A DNA stretch of 64,000 bases from Euglena gracilis (Eukaryota; Euglenida; Euglenophyceae; Euglenales). The position numbers and the translations under genes were made by a program. The notes under the pieces were generated by a model, which saw only the letters and a program-made list of their open reading frames with translations, made no database searches and had not been told where the DNA came from. This document shows positions 1-12,700 of this stretch, in pieces. The first letter of the stretch is position 1. Each line of letters starts with the position of its first letter. Where the stretch lies: positions 862,504 through 926,503 of the forward strand of contig CP154957.1 in NCBI GenBank assembly GCA_039621445.1, in the 5' to 3' direction.

Positions 1-29
1 AACAGTTTTTTTGTGCCGGGTTTCCTGCA

Positions 30-300
30 AATTGGCAACTTTTGGCCTTTTTTGGCCATGTTTTGGCCATTTTGGGCCACTTTTGGCCACTTTTGGCCAC
101 TCTGGGCTGCATTTGGCAAATTAGGCCACTTTTGGATGCTATGAATGCATTTTTGCTTCATTTATGCCAATTTTTGGCTGCTTCTGGCTATTTTTTCACA
201 TTTGTGGCCATTTTAAGCCACTTCTGACTGCTTTTATCCACTTTTTGCCCCATTTTGACCACTTTTGGCCATTTTGTGACCATTTTGTGACCATTTTGAG
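30..300. repeat. Degenerate TTTTGGCCA repeats
   Basis: About 270 bases made of variants of TTTTGGCCACTTTTGGCC. A second block of the same kind is at 4055-4375. Open frames across it are composition artefacts. Confidence 0.6.
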
Positions 301-332
301 CACGCGGGAGAAAATTTTTTGACTCCGGTCTT

Positions 333-538
333 GTCTAACGACCCCCCCGGTCAGTAGCGATATTTGGCCAAAATAACGACCACCCCCCCGGTCAGTAGCG
401 ATATTTAGTGGTCGTTGGACAAGGGGGGGGGAGGTATTATTATTGTATTATTATTATTGTCTTATTATTATTATCTTATTAGTCTCATTCTTAGTGTCTT
501 ATTATTGTTGTATTAGTATTGTCACCCTTTTGTTGGTT
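333..538. repeat. TIR-family fragment followed by TTATTA array
   Basis: AACGACC-CCCCCCGGTCAGTAGCGATATTT is present twice in tandem and closes with GGTCGTTGGACAAGG, the end motif of the family at 41559. A TTATTATTATTG low-complexity tract follows. Confidence 0.55.
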
Positions 539-608
539 GGCTTTCTTCCGGCTGTTTTTTCCTTTAATATTCGTCCGGCCTGTTTCCCTGCCGGCCCCAC
601 CCGGCCAG

Positions 609-750
609 CCTCTGCCCTCGGCCCACGCACCTGCCCACCGGCCCCACCGACCTGCAGCCGTACGAGGCGCTCGTGTGGCTGCTGGTGTACCTGGCGTTCA
701 ACGCGGAGCTCCCCCTCACCAGAGACCTGTACAAGCCCAAGACCCCGCAG
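609..750 (+). CDS. LRR gene, N-terminal exon 1 found (hydrophobic segment)
   Basis: The frame is fixed by the codons at 631-750, which read PTDLQPYEALVWLLVYLAFN then AELPLTRDLYKPKTPQ, with GC-ending third positions unlike the surrounding low-complexity DNA. The acceptor AG at 607-608 gives phase 2. The exon can end at 750 before a GC donor (CAG|GCATCT) or at 772 before GT. Only the GC donor leads straight into the next exon in frame. The leucine-rich VWLLVYLAF stretch could be amphipathic or a buried helix; it is too short and mixed for a confident membrane call. Confidence 0.5.
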
Positions 751-3700
751 GCATCTTTTCCCCGCATCGTTTATTTTTATTATTTATTATTCCCCCCCCG
801 GGGCAATTGACGCCCCCGGGCAATTGTCACCCCCCTCCGTGCTGCCCGATTTGTCGCGTGACAATTGCCCGGGGGGGGGGGGGGGCGGGTTTATTATTAT
901 TATTATTATTTATTATTATTATTTTGTTTTGTTTTTCCAAAAAAAAACACAAAAAATCAATGACAGAGATTCAAACGCTTTGGAGGCAACGGTGCTGGGG
1001 CCGCCCACCATGGAGGACAATTTATTCGTGTCTGGGTGAGATAGCCTGATAGCGAGGGAGAGGGACTGGGGGGTGAGGGGTTTCGCATCTGAGGGAGTTT
1101 GTTTTGGTCAGCCGGTTTTTTTTTGCTTGGCATTCAGCTGGGAAACGAATTTTTTGTCTAAGTTCGATTTTCATCCAGGTGTCCAACTGCCAATTATGTG
1201 ACCCCCCTGCAGGGCATCAGAAGCTTGGAGTTTCCAGAGGGCCGGAGAACGTTGCCGCCAATCTCAACGAGGTCCCCTGGATTTTGCTCGTCGATCCTAA
1301 AGCGTCCCCGTATCTCTTTAAGAAACCTTCCTTCCAGGACCGTCCAGGGATCACCTTCCACAGCAGACCTTCATTTAGTATGTATCACCAAAAAATTTAC
1401 GTGTCACATGTATGTATCACAGCCTAAAAATTAATGTATCGTATATGTATCACCAAAAAAATTTTAATGTATCACATATGTATCACCAAAAAAAATTAAT
1501 GCATCACAGATACGTTGTGATACGCACTAAATGGCGGTCTGTTCCACAGCCAGGAAATTTTTTACCGGCAGTCTGGCTTCTTTTTTGAGGAAATTGCCCA
1601 TAGCACTCCTGGGGTGGGTGCTGTGGGCAGGCAGGGGGTAGGCACTTTCGACCCCCCGGGGTGGGGGGCTGGGGTTTGGGATGCGTGGTGATGGAGCAAA
1701 CCCCGACACTGAAAGTGCCGGGGGCCCAAAATAGTCACTTTGAAGAAGTTTGGCTTGCAGGCACTGCGGTCCAAAAACTGATCCTCTGGGGGGGCAGGCT
1801 TCAATTTTAGGGTGGGGGGGGGGGTCTGGACCCCCCCACCTAAAAAAAGTGGCACAGTCCAAATGATCAATTTTCGGCCCAGCGCGATGCGCCAGGCCGA
1901 AAATTTTTGACCCCCAAACAGCCAAAAGTGCCATTTTGGGCATTTTTTGGGGGCAAAAATGAAAAAATCTTCAGCACAAAGTGCCAGAAGGAAAAAATTA
2001 ACCTTTTTGGGGGGGGTCCCGGGTGACTCCCTGGGTCGGTCCGGACCCCCCTCCAGTCCAGGAGGGGGAGGGACACCACCCCCCACCTAAACTCTGCACA
2101 CTCTCTTAATATCGAACCCTGCCCGCGGGGCAGGCACCCCAGAGCACAAAACGCCCCCTCCCCCTGGGTGGGAAAACGAGTTTGTCTTCAAAGCGGGAGG
2201 CTGAGAGTTTGGTTCTGATTTGGTTTGAAAAAATTGTGTATGAATTTTCAAAAAGGTGGGAACCACAGGATGCAATTTCGTTCAGGATTTTTCCCAAAAG
2301 TTTTTTTCTGTTCAGTGCCCCCCTGGTGTCCCTCTGAAACCTGCCCCGAATGGCTCTGAAATCAGCAATGTCGTTGGCGGACACGTGGAAGGTTTTCCCA
2401 CGCAATGCATCGCTGGGTCTCCCCAACGTCCTCCGCGGCCGACCCGGCGCAGTGGCGCTCGGTCGCCCACGTGATGCGCTCGTTCAACGTCCATTTCGCG
2501 CCCCGCAAGTACCTTGCATGGGCTCGGGCAGCCCGCACCGCACCCAGTCCAGGGATCCCCAAAAAAATCCCGGAAGCAAACATTACGAGATAAGGCAGCC
2601 TCACACGAGTCCCCGCCCCCAAGGGGCCCACCGATATTATGGAGGCGGTGGTTCCAAGAGACTGATGGATTTTGGCTTTTTTCCCCTTCCGCTCCCACGT
2701 TCTGCTGGTTGAATTTCGGTTGTTTTCGATGTGTGGATGCGCCGTGCACACCCTCGCTGGAGGGTTTTTGGTTGGGGTTGAGGTTTGGAAATAGGGGAAG
2801 GTTTTTTTAGGCCTAGATTTGACCAAACCGCCTAAATTTTGTCCTGACCTTGTCCCAGTTTTCGGTCCAATGCCGGCCTGATATTTCCCAATTTTACCCA
2901 ACTCGACATCCAGAAAACCACCCAAAACCGGTGATTTGGGTGATTCTCTGGACTGCCCACCTGAATATTGCCCATGATGCTTTGGCTTGTAGTAGTAGTA
3001 GTAGTAGCAGTAGTAGTAGTAGTTTTAGTTTGGGGGAGCGGACCCTGCCTCATATTAGTGGGCACTAGTAGGCTGTTGTAGGCTGTCATGTGTAATTCAT
3101 AAAATATGGATTATGTATAACATGTGGATATGTAATTCATACCATACGTCGCCTTTGATGGCACGTCATTGTGTCTCTTTTGTTTGAAGAGTTGTCAGAA
3201 AGGGGCCGTGGGAGAAATTCATGAGAAAGATTTGGGGGAAATTCGGATGATTTCCTGGCATTTGGACCTCCGCTGTGTGATACGTGACCCCTAGGGCATC
3301 GCTGAAGCCAGCGGGACCTCGGCCGGAACCGGGGAAGATTCTTTTCCCAGCCCTGGATAATTTGGGAGTAATAATTACGTTTTGACACGCATGTGTTCCG
3401 CCCTCCCAAGTGTCAAAAATAAAAGTATCGTAAAAGTATCCCAAGTATCAAAAAGTATCTTTCTTCAGCTGGGGCTCAGAGCATTACCACGCTGAAATGC
3501 CTCCCTTTTATGTGCAAAATTCAGACACACATAGGCAGGGGGGGGGGGTCAGACGTGGCTTAAGTTTGTGAGGTTCTTTGTGAGGTGAGGTTCTTCACTC
3601 ATGAGCTCATGAGTACATCCTCACTGCTCAAATTTTGGCTTATCCGCTGTTGAAGTTTTTGGCTTATCCACAGTTCTCCATAATTATCTGTAGTTATCCG

Positions 3701-6700
3701 TCTCAGGATAAGCATTGATGGGGGTGCCCTGTTCCAAGTAAATTTAAACCTACTCATAAAAGAGAATGGATTTGGACAACCCAATGGATTTGGATGTGCA
3801 GGGTATTAAGTGGGGGGAGGGGTTTTCTGCACCCCCTCTCCCCTTCTGCAAAAAAAAATTTAGGCGCAGAGTACCGTAAAAAAATTGTGGCCTTGAAAAA
3901 AGGCCCAAAAAATCACTTTTTTCGCGCACGTTTTTTTGAGAATCGGTCAAGGCACACACCAAAAAAAATTTCATTTTTCAACTGAAAAATTTTTGGGGGG
4001 TGGGTCATGGACCCCCCCCCTCCGTCCGAAGGGGGGTCTGGACCGCCTTCCCCCCTGGATGGCTAATTTCAGGCCATTTTTTGCCAGTTTTGGCTGCATC
4101 TGGCTGCCTTGTGCTTTCGACTGCTTATGTCTTGTCTTGTTTTGGGCACTTTTAGCAACTTTTGGGCCACTTTTGACCACTGTTGTGCCACACTTGGTCA
4201 TTTTCTGGCTACTTCTGACTGCTTTTGGTCCTTTTTTTTTGGCCCTTATTTAGCCAGTTTTGGCTCCTTCTTACCGCTTTTGGCAACTTTTGACCATTTC
4301 TGGCAACCTCTGGCTGCCTTTGAACACTTTCACCTTCCAGCTGCTTCTGGTTGCCTTTGCTGCCTTGGTGATTTTCTGTGACATATTTCTCATTTTCGGT
4401 GTTTCTGGGGCGATATTATGATAAATCTTTCTGTTCTCATCATTTCCAGCCATTTCTGGATGGGTATTCCCAGCCGACACAAGCCTTTTTGCAACAGCAG
4501 ATAACTACGGATAACGACAAGCAAAAATTTGACCCCCCAACTCCGAACAAGCACCAATCCCTTGCTTGGAATGAAAGAACATCGACCGAAAGGAGGCACC
4601 CTGCATCGAGGGACGACTCTCACGAGAGAGGCGTTGCTTCGCCAAGTGGTTTGCCGGTGTGCCAGCAACGTTGTGTTTGTTTGTGGGTATGACCTCATAC
4701 TCCAATCAGAATGATTCCAAAAAAACCGGTGTGCTCGGATGAAATTGCTAATTCCATTGCCAGTGCAGGGGTTTCTTTAAGCTGGATTGGGTGGGGGGGG
4801 GGTCTAGACAGCCAGGATCAGTAAGTAACAGTCGGGCTGGGATGGGATATACCAGAGCATTCTGATTTTGGATCACCATTTTGCGTAGTGTTGCACAACC
4901 ATTTTTTCTCAATCATTACGCTCTCGTGAAACCATGATGTCCGAGAAATTGTGGTTAGTACGTGGCAATCGCTCCACCAAAGGCCCAACGAGGTGTGTTA
5001 TTTTTACAAGCTTCGCTTTGCACTGTGTTTGCCATTTTATGCGTTGGTTGTGCCCATTGCTTTACTCCCTCATACCACAATTCACGTGCCCGGTTTCACA
5101 CAGTAACTGAGAACAACGTCGATGGCTACAAGTGGCTCCGGGTTCGGATGGGAGTAGCACAGGCCCTTGTGAAAGTTTCGTTTTTTCGGGATCGTTCTGA
5201 CATCTGCCTTGGATTTTTTTTTAGGTTCTTTTGAGGGGGGACTTTTGATTGCACATAAGTCCGCGTGGGACATTTTTTTGCCAAGGAGAGGTAGGGACCT
5301 CCCCTCGGCAAATGGTTACCAAGGGCCCACTCGGGCTCAAATGGAGTCTGAAAATCATAAAACCGAACAACGTTATATGTATCACAAACGTTTTTTTAAT
5401 CATATACAATATAATACGTAATATGTGTGTGCATAAAAATAGTGCACACACACATATAAAAATTTATATGTAAACGTGTGTGGGTGCGTGTGTGTTTGTA
5501 TGTAAAATACATTTTATACGCCCTCCCCCCCAGGGCCCTGTAGTTGTAGGCAAGGGGGGTCGTGTGGTGGGACCGGGTCCGACATTCAGGGGAAGTTGGA
5601 GTTATGGATGGAGATAGGGTTACCCCCCCCCCCGGGCAATTGACGCCCCCGGGCAATTGACCCCCCCCCGGGCAATTGTCACCCCTGGCTGTGCTGGCCA
5701 ATTTGTCACCCCGGGAAATTGTCACCCCCCCCCCTCCGTGCTGCCCAATTTGTCACCCCCCCCACAGAAGATGTCTGTGAACTTTCTTTTCGCCGACACG
5801 ACCCGATTGGTCTTCTATTTCGCTACAACGTGCTAAGAACTGTCACATACCAAATGATCTGCACAATATCACAACCATAGCTGCATTTTTGTGTGTTCAT
5901 TTGTGTTTCAGATGGTGTTCTTGGTCATTTGGTTTTAATGTGACCTATATGGGTGGGCAATTGACACCCCCGGGTAATTGACGCCCCCGGGCAATTGTCA
6001 CCCCCCTCTGTGCTGGCCAAATTGTCACCCCACGAAATTGTCACCCTCCTCCGTGCTGCCCAATTTGTCGCGTGACAATTGCCCGGGGGGGGGGGGGGCG
6101 GGTTGGGTTCCGACCAGCTTCCCAGACCACCCTATTTAGGAATTTAGGCAGAACTTAGGCCGCATTACGGACCCAATTAGTCCGAACTTAGGTCGAATTC
6201 CGGCATTTTTTTTAAAGACAAACGGGTGTGAAAAAAAAATCCCGAATGGAAACCTGATTTCCCGCCAAACTTGGTCCCTAAATTGGGCCAATTTTTGGCG
6301 CACCAAACTGAACCCCAACCCTTAAAAATTCCTTTAAAAAAAATGCTCAATGCCCCCCCCCCCCCAGGGAGGCCATTTAGCATCTCCAGGGGGGGTCGAC
6401 AAAGCTCTTTGGGTTATTGATGGAATAGGGTTAGGGTTGGGGCTAGACAAGCATCATGGCCCGTGCTAACGCACGGGCCGGATAGCCCGTTTCACGGGCC
6501 ACATTTCTACACCAGGCGCGCCGTCCAACTCGGCGGCGTCGACGCCACTCGACCCCCCCACGGCGGAAATCGCGTCGGCATTCGCCGGAACGCGGATGCG
6601 TAGACCGTTACATCGCTCCCGTAAGTAAGTGGGTAAAGTCAGGCGTAATTTTGGGCCTAACTTGTACACCTAACGCTATTCTATAAAATAGGTTTTGAAT

Positions 6701-9700
6701 TAGGCCTAACCCCTAACCCTTACCCTGTTCCATCAAAAACGCATAAAAAAAATTTCGACTCCGATGGGAATGCTCAAAGGCCCCCCGGGAGCATCCAAAG
6801 ATTGCTGAAAGCATCCCCAATATCTCTATGTATGTATGCATTTGTATGCACATCCATTTTTTATGTCACCGGGCAAAAAAAAAATCAAAAAATGACATAC
6901 ATTCCTCCTGGCGGTTTTTTTTTTTTAGCGTTGAGGACCGCCCTAATCCAGGCAATCGGACCCGAATAGGCTCATTTTAGGCGGGCAAATATCTGCCGCA
7001 AGCAGGTGGCACCCCCCAGGGAGGGGGGTTAAGTGCCTGTCCCCCCACAGCTTGGCCGAGTCCAGCCTGTCCAACAGTTGGCATTTCTCAAAGCTTTCAT
7101 TGTCGCAAAATTTCAAAAAGAAAAAGAAACGCCACGACCCCCGGCGGTGATGTTCAGTCATTTCACGGCGGCCTGGGCCTGACCCGCCCGCCGAAACTGC
7201 CAGCGCCCCGGAGGAGGACCCGACTCCGTTCTGCAGGTCCGCCGAGGGGCCCCGTCGGTTGCCACCTGACAACCAATGACAACCGAACTCGGGGACGCTT
7301 TCGACCGGTGAGGACCCTACTCCTGGGATTTATCCCGTGGGTCAGGGAGGGGCTCTCTGGCTGGCCAGCACTTGTTTTCCAGCCAGATCTCCCAGACTGC
7401 AGACCCCGGGGGGACGGGGTCGAGGGGTAATAAAGGGCAGCCTGGCGAAGCCGGGCTGGGCTGAAAGGGGGTTTAAAATGGTACCTGTGAGGGTTTTGGG
7501 GGGGGGTACCTTAAATTTTGGCTGAGAACCAGCGCCAGAGTTGGGGGGGGGGGGGGGCAAAACACATTGATTTTGAGCCATTTTAGCAAAAGTGGCCTGA
7601 GGGAAAGACGGAGGAGGGGTAGGAAGTGAATGATGTTTTTTTGATAAGTGACTGACTGGTTTTTTGAAACCCAACCCAGCAGCATCCATGCATTTTTTTT
7701 AGTTCCACGGGTCCAGCCGGGCAGCCGATTGGACCCCCCCCCCCGGGAATTTCTTAAGCCGGAGGCCAACCCCACAGGCACCGAGCATTTGGCCGATACT
7801 TTGCACATTTGATGCATATGTTAGTGCATGTTTGGCTGCTTATTGCCCCCAGGGTGGGGCTGTATTCTCTGGTGAAGCCATATTTCTGTCTCGCATTTTC
7901 CTGCCTTCTGATCACCACCAGATTTTCATTTAGTGCGCTGCGGAAAAAAATTTTCTGCGTCGCATGCGCCGCGGAAGTTTTGTGACCGCAGGTGTGCCAT
8001 GGCATAAATTTGATTGCGCGCCCCATGCACCGCGGAAAAAAGAAATTGTGCTGCGGCAAGCTTCGCCGCAGCGCACTAAATGAAAGTCTGATCACCACGC
8101 TTTTGGGTTGTCAGGTACCTCTTTGGAGAGGGGCGTTTACGTCGTGTTTTCTGCCCGCAGAGAAATTGTCATTTCCCTTGCGGACCTGGTGGACGAGTAC
8201 TCCGATGCCTGTGCTCTGGTGCGCAGCTGGAGGTGTCTGGTGCCCCTCGCCGTGCAATCTTTCAAACTGTTTCCTCTTGTCAACCTTGTCCAGTCAAACA
8301 CATTCCAACGTGCAGTTCACACCAGGGGGATTTTGGAGCGATTTGAAGTGGCCAAAAATGCCAACACAGTGCTGAAACCGTGGGGGAAAGTGGTCAAATT
8401 GCATTTATTTTGGGCCATTTTTGGATCATACGAACTTCTTTCTGAGCAAAATTTCAAGAATCCTGCACTCATGTGTTATATATGCACCCATATGCAAATA
8501 GCTTCTTTGTATTGCACAAATATGTTGGCATACAAATGTTCAAACAGTTTCCCCTCGGATCTTATTTTGGCGGGATCAAATTGTTTGGGCCAATACATTT
8601 GCTGCCCTTCAAAGTGGGATCACACAGCATTTCACGCGCCTGTGTTGTGTCAGCGATTGTGGGTAGCCTTTCGTTGCAGGAGGGGACCCCCCCAGGAAGG
8701 TGGCCCATCCAGCACCTCTTCCAACACCTCCCAGTCAGGCTGTGGACCCCCCCGCCAGAGGGTTGCTGAAGTAAAGTTCGGCCCAGCGAAGGCGGGCTGG
8801 ACGGAGAAGAATTTTAGCGCAAACAATTCTAATGGGGTCATTGTTTCAGCACTTGCAGATTTGGACTCCCCGAAAGTTTTGCCCTTTTTTTGCAGGAATG
8901 GGTGGGAAAAATTGACACAGTTTTGTTCAATTTGATGGGACTGTGAAAAATCTCAAAATTTTTGGGGAGCTATCACCACCCAAATAATACCCTCCCCCCT
9001 TGGGCCGGGACCTCCGGCAAAAGAATAACACTCCGGGGGCATTATTTGGAAGGGGGTTTACTCAAAGCCAGTCGTACCGTTGCAATATGCTGGCGTGAAA
9101 TGCATGCAGCGGGGATTTGGTTTGCCCTCAAGATGATTGATTCAGATTCATGTGTCAGAACCACAAAAAACCTGAAAAACGGCACCGAAAAATCACCAAT
9201 TTAGAAAAAAAAATCTTAAAAGTGGCCACAACGTGCCACACCACTCAAAGTGAGGCCTTTTCTGCCAGGAGACCCAGCATTGCATTTCCGAAGCACTTGG
9301 AAGAAATGACACAAACAAACAACTCCCCTCTCCCTGCTCCTCAGGTGGGGATTTTCAGGAAAAATGCACAAGGGGTTGTTGTTTGGGGAGAGTTTTGTTC
9401 ACAAGACAGAGGTCTTTTCAATTGCATTCACACAACCAGATAACCGATTGTGTCGGCAACTCTTGGCCCAGAGGCAACATCGCTACCGTCCCGGGTAACT
9501 CCTTCTGTTGCCGGTACCTTTTCTCTTCAGCAGCGGTGTCCTCGGCCTGGAGAACTATTTGAACGTCAGCTTACTTGGGCTCAGGGAAGTGCGGCATCGC
9601 CCCCTCCCCGGCCTGGGTTTCGTTGTTATTTCTTTTTCTTTCTTTTTTCCCACTGGCTTCAAGAGTTTTTTGGGCAAATTGGGAAGTGTTTTAGTTGGCA

Positions 9701-12700
9701 GTGTGCGGCAAGCTCTGGAGGTGTTGGTGTTGAGTTCTTTGTCTCCATTTGGTTGCAGAAAAATCCACAAACAGGATCTTGAGCTACCTATTTTGGGATA
9801 AATTGAAGGTTCCTCCAACTCGCAGGACTCAAGGAATGGCGCAAATTCTATTTACCCGTCCACTGAATTGTCACACCGGATGGTTATGCTCTAAAATTCT
9901 CAACATGCCACCCCCTGTTTTGACTTCCTGAAATGAACCAGTGAGACTTTTTGGCTATTCGTGCATTCCCCTGGGGGGAATACCAGCCCTGCCGCCGCAG
10001 GTGTTCGAGCTCTTCGGCCTGGTCGAAATCCAAGCCCGATGCAACTCAATATTGTGTGCGTTGCTTGCTTGCCCAGGTTTCCAGGTTTCTCGGTGACCAT
10101 CTCAATTTCACCGGATTGTTCGAAATTGTCAATATGCGACCAGGGATTCCTGAAGCCAAAGGGGACCTGGCCTCCCATGTGGGAGGGAGCAGCTCACACC
10201 ATTGCTTAACACTTGTCCCACCCCACCCGGGTGGGACAAGTCAGCCCCGGGGGGGGTGACTGACTGGTTTTCTCAGAGTGACTGACTGGTTTTCTGGCCA
10301 AGAACCCCCCCTCCGGGGGTGGGGTAGGCCCGAGAATGAAAAAGTGGCTGGCCCGGTGCCAAAGGCGCCAGAAATTTTCTGGATTTTTTGATTCTTTTTT
10401 TTGGCAAACGTTCATTGCCTCCTCGTCATTCAAGAGTGCTCGATCCCCCCCCGGGGGGGGGGGGTAAATTGACTGACTGGTTTTTGGGGGTAAAGTGACT
10501 GACTGGTTTTTTGGGGTAAAGTGACTGACTGGTTTTTGGGGGTAAAGTGATTGACTGGTTTTTTTGGGGTAAAGTGACTGACTGGTTTTTTTTCAGAGTG
10601 GAAAGTGACCCTCCCTCCCCCCCCCCCGGGGGGGTCGCTAAGCAATGGTATGGTCCAGCCAGCACCTTTTTTCCAGCCAGCAGCTCGCAGCCGGGCTGCC
10701 AACCCCCTCTCCGGGGGTGCAACAGCTTACCTCAGCCAGGCTGAGCCCGAAAACCATCGGCGCAACAGTCCCAAGTGAATTTAACGGTTTTTCGGGGGTT
10801 TTGGCTCAATTTTTTGGATTTCTGAAGTCCCAACCCAACTTGATTTTGGACTTTCCGACAGGCTTTGGGCACCAGTCGGATCCAGCCAAACAGGGCCAGA
10901 CCCCCTTTGGACCCCACCCCCAAGATCTTTAAGAGGGGGGTCCAGCCAGCTGAACTCCTTTTTCCAGCCAGCTGGTAAGACCCTCCTCCCCCGGGTGTCT
11001 TTCAATTACCTTGGGAGGGAAATTGTTTTGGTTCAGTTATATTTTTAATTACGTATTTGTTTACGTATTTTTTTGCCCCCCCCCGTGATGGATGGGCGTT
11101 CAAACGGTCTGCATTTCTTTGGGCTCGGGGGCAGCACAGGGTTCGATATAAGGAGGGTGTTTGGAGTACAGGTGAGAGGAGGGGGGTTTCCACCACCCCC
11201 CTCCTGGACCAGAGGATAGAGGGGGAGTCCGGACCCTCCCCCAACTGCCAAGGGCGGTCCAGGCGGACCTGGGGAAACCCGGGCGGGATCAGGGGTTTTT
11301 TTTAGCCTTGGACCCCCCCCCCCGGGGGGGGGGTCCGGCCGAGCCCCCCCCCCCCGGGCGGGGGGTCCCCCAGAGGGGGGTGGGATATACTTTTCAGCGC
11401 CTTCGGCGCCGAAAATTTTTGAAAAAGTGCTATTTTTGGCATTTTTCGCAATTTTTGGCTTTTTTTTTTTCGGAGGCAAAGTGAATGGATGCCCCCCCCC
11501 CAGGGGGTGGGTGGGTGGGAGGACTCCCCCTCCCTCCCCCTTCCAGTCTTAAAAAAAGAACCCCTGCCTGGGATCCCTCCCCAAAAATGTCAAAATTTTC
11601 CCTCGGACACTTTGCGCCGAAAATTTTGGTTGTCTTGACAACTTTTTTTCCAAAAAAAAGTCCCCAAAACGGCATTTTTTGGCTGATTTTGTCGGCAGTT
11701 TTTTTCCAGCCGCAGTTCGGTAACCCGGACCGTGCCACTGCACAGGAGGGGGGTCGGGTGCCCCCCCCCCCAGGGGGTCCACCCACCCACCCACCCTCGG
11801 CTGCCTCAAACCCTGAGGCTGCACGATGGGGGCCATTTTTTGAGGTGCCAGAGGATTGAGTGACTTCCCCCAGACAGCCCCCGAAGGCCAGTTGGCTGGA
11901 AAAAAAAGGCTGAAAAAATGTGTTTTTGGCCAATTTTGGGTGGTTTTGGGCTGGGTGAGTGGGTGCCCCCCCCCCCTGGGTCACTCCGTGAATCCATGGT
12001 CTGAACCCCCCGCCTGACCCTGTGGAGAACACCAGGCAACTTTTTCCTTCTGGTGCTTTGCCAGAAGGAAATAGTTTTTTTGCATGTCTTAACAAATCTT
12101 CGCCCAGAAAGTGCCCAAAATGACGTTTTCCAAAAATTTCCAAAAAAATTGACAATTTCCAAAAATTGACCGGCGCTTCGCACCGGGACAAAAATCGGCC
12201 CAGACCCAGACCCATACTGCGCCATCATCGCTCGGGTTGGGGTCCTGGACCGGGGGGTCGGGGGTCCTCCCCTGCATTTACACCGGACCCATGCTTTCGC
12301 CCAAAGTTGGGGTTGTCCCCATGGTCCTCGGCCCACCCTCAGGACTCTTCCGCCCGAGATAGGCAACCTGCCGTGCCTGGAGGTCCTGTTCCTCTCCCAC
12401 AACCGATTGCGTCTAGTCTCCATCCTTGTCACTGGGGCAGTTGGGGGTGCTGGACTTCGCACGTAAAGTTATTTCCCAAGGTTGAAAATAATGGTTGATG
12501 TTCCCAGGCTCTCTTCACCGCCTTTTTGGGAGAATGGTGATAGCAATCACATCGTTGTGAAAGAATTGTAGAGAATTTGAAGTAAAAAAAAACCATAAAA
12601 TGGAAAATTTTAAAGAAGTTTTTCTGTCCCAAAAAAATGGTTTTATTGCATTAAATTATAAATGTTATTTTTTTGCTTCATTCGTTCTGAATGTGATGCC

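Larger units (their letters stand above)
2509..8160 (+). other. Long intron of the LRR gene, repeat-filled
   Basis: It holds an AGT microsatellite (2988-3025), TTTTGGCC repeats (4055-4375), a TG/CA inverted tract (5394-5515), CAATTGCC elements, a TTAGGG palindromic element (6380-6800) and a CATTTAGT element (7927-8082). A GC-rich island at 7150-7240 is open on both strands and could hide an exon. Nothing else convincing. Confidence 0.5.

Noticed and set aside
443-1049. 198- and 176-residue plus-strand ORFs
   Set aside because: They read through TTATTA, poly-C/G and T-rich DNA and shift frame relative to the protein-like segments at 631-750 and 986-1035.
6466-6669. GC-rich island resembling coding DNA (GAPSNSAASTPLDPP)
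   Set aside because: It sits at the centre of a TTAGGG palindromic element and has no splice sites; it is probably repeat interior.
7150-7240. Possible exon on either strand
   Set aside because: Both strands are open and neither fits the phases of neighbouring LRR exons, so no call was made.
11430-12462. 261- and 218-residue minus-strand ORFs
   Set aside because: They cross poly-C/G hairpin repeats; the real signal in the area is the LRR exon on the plus strand at 12343.
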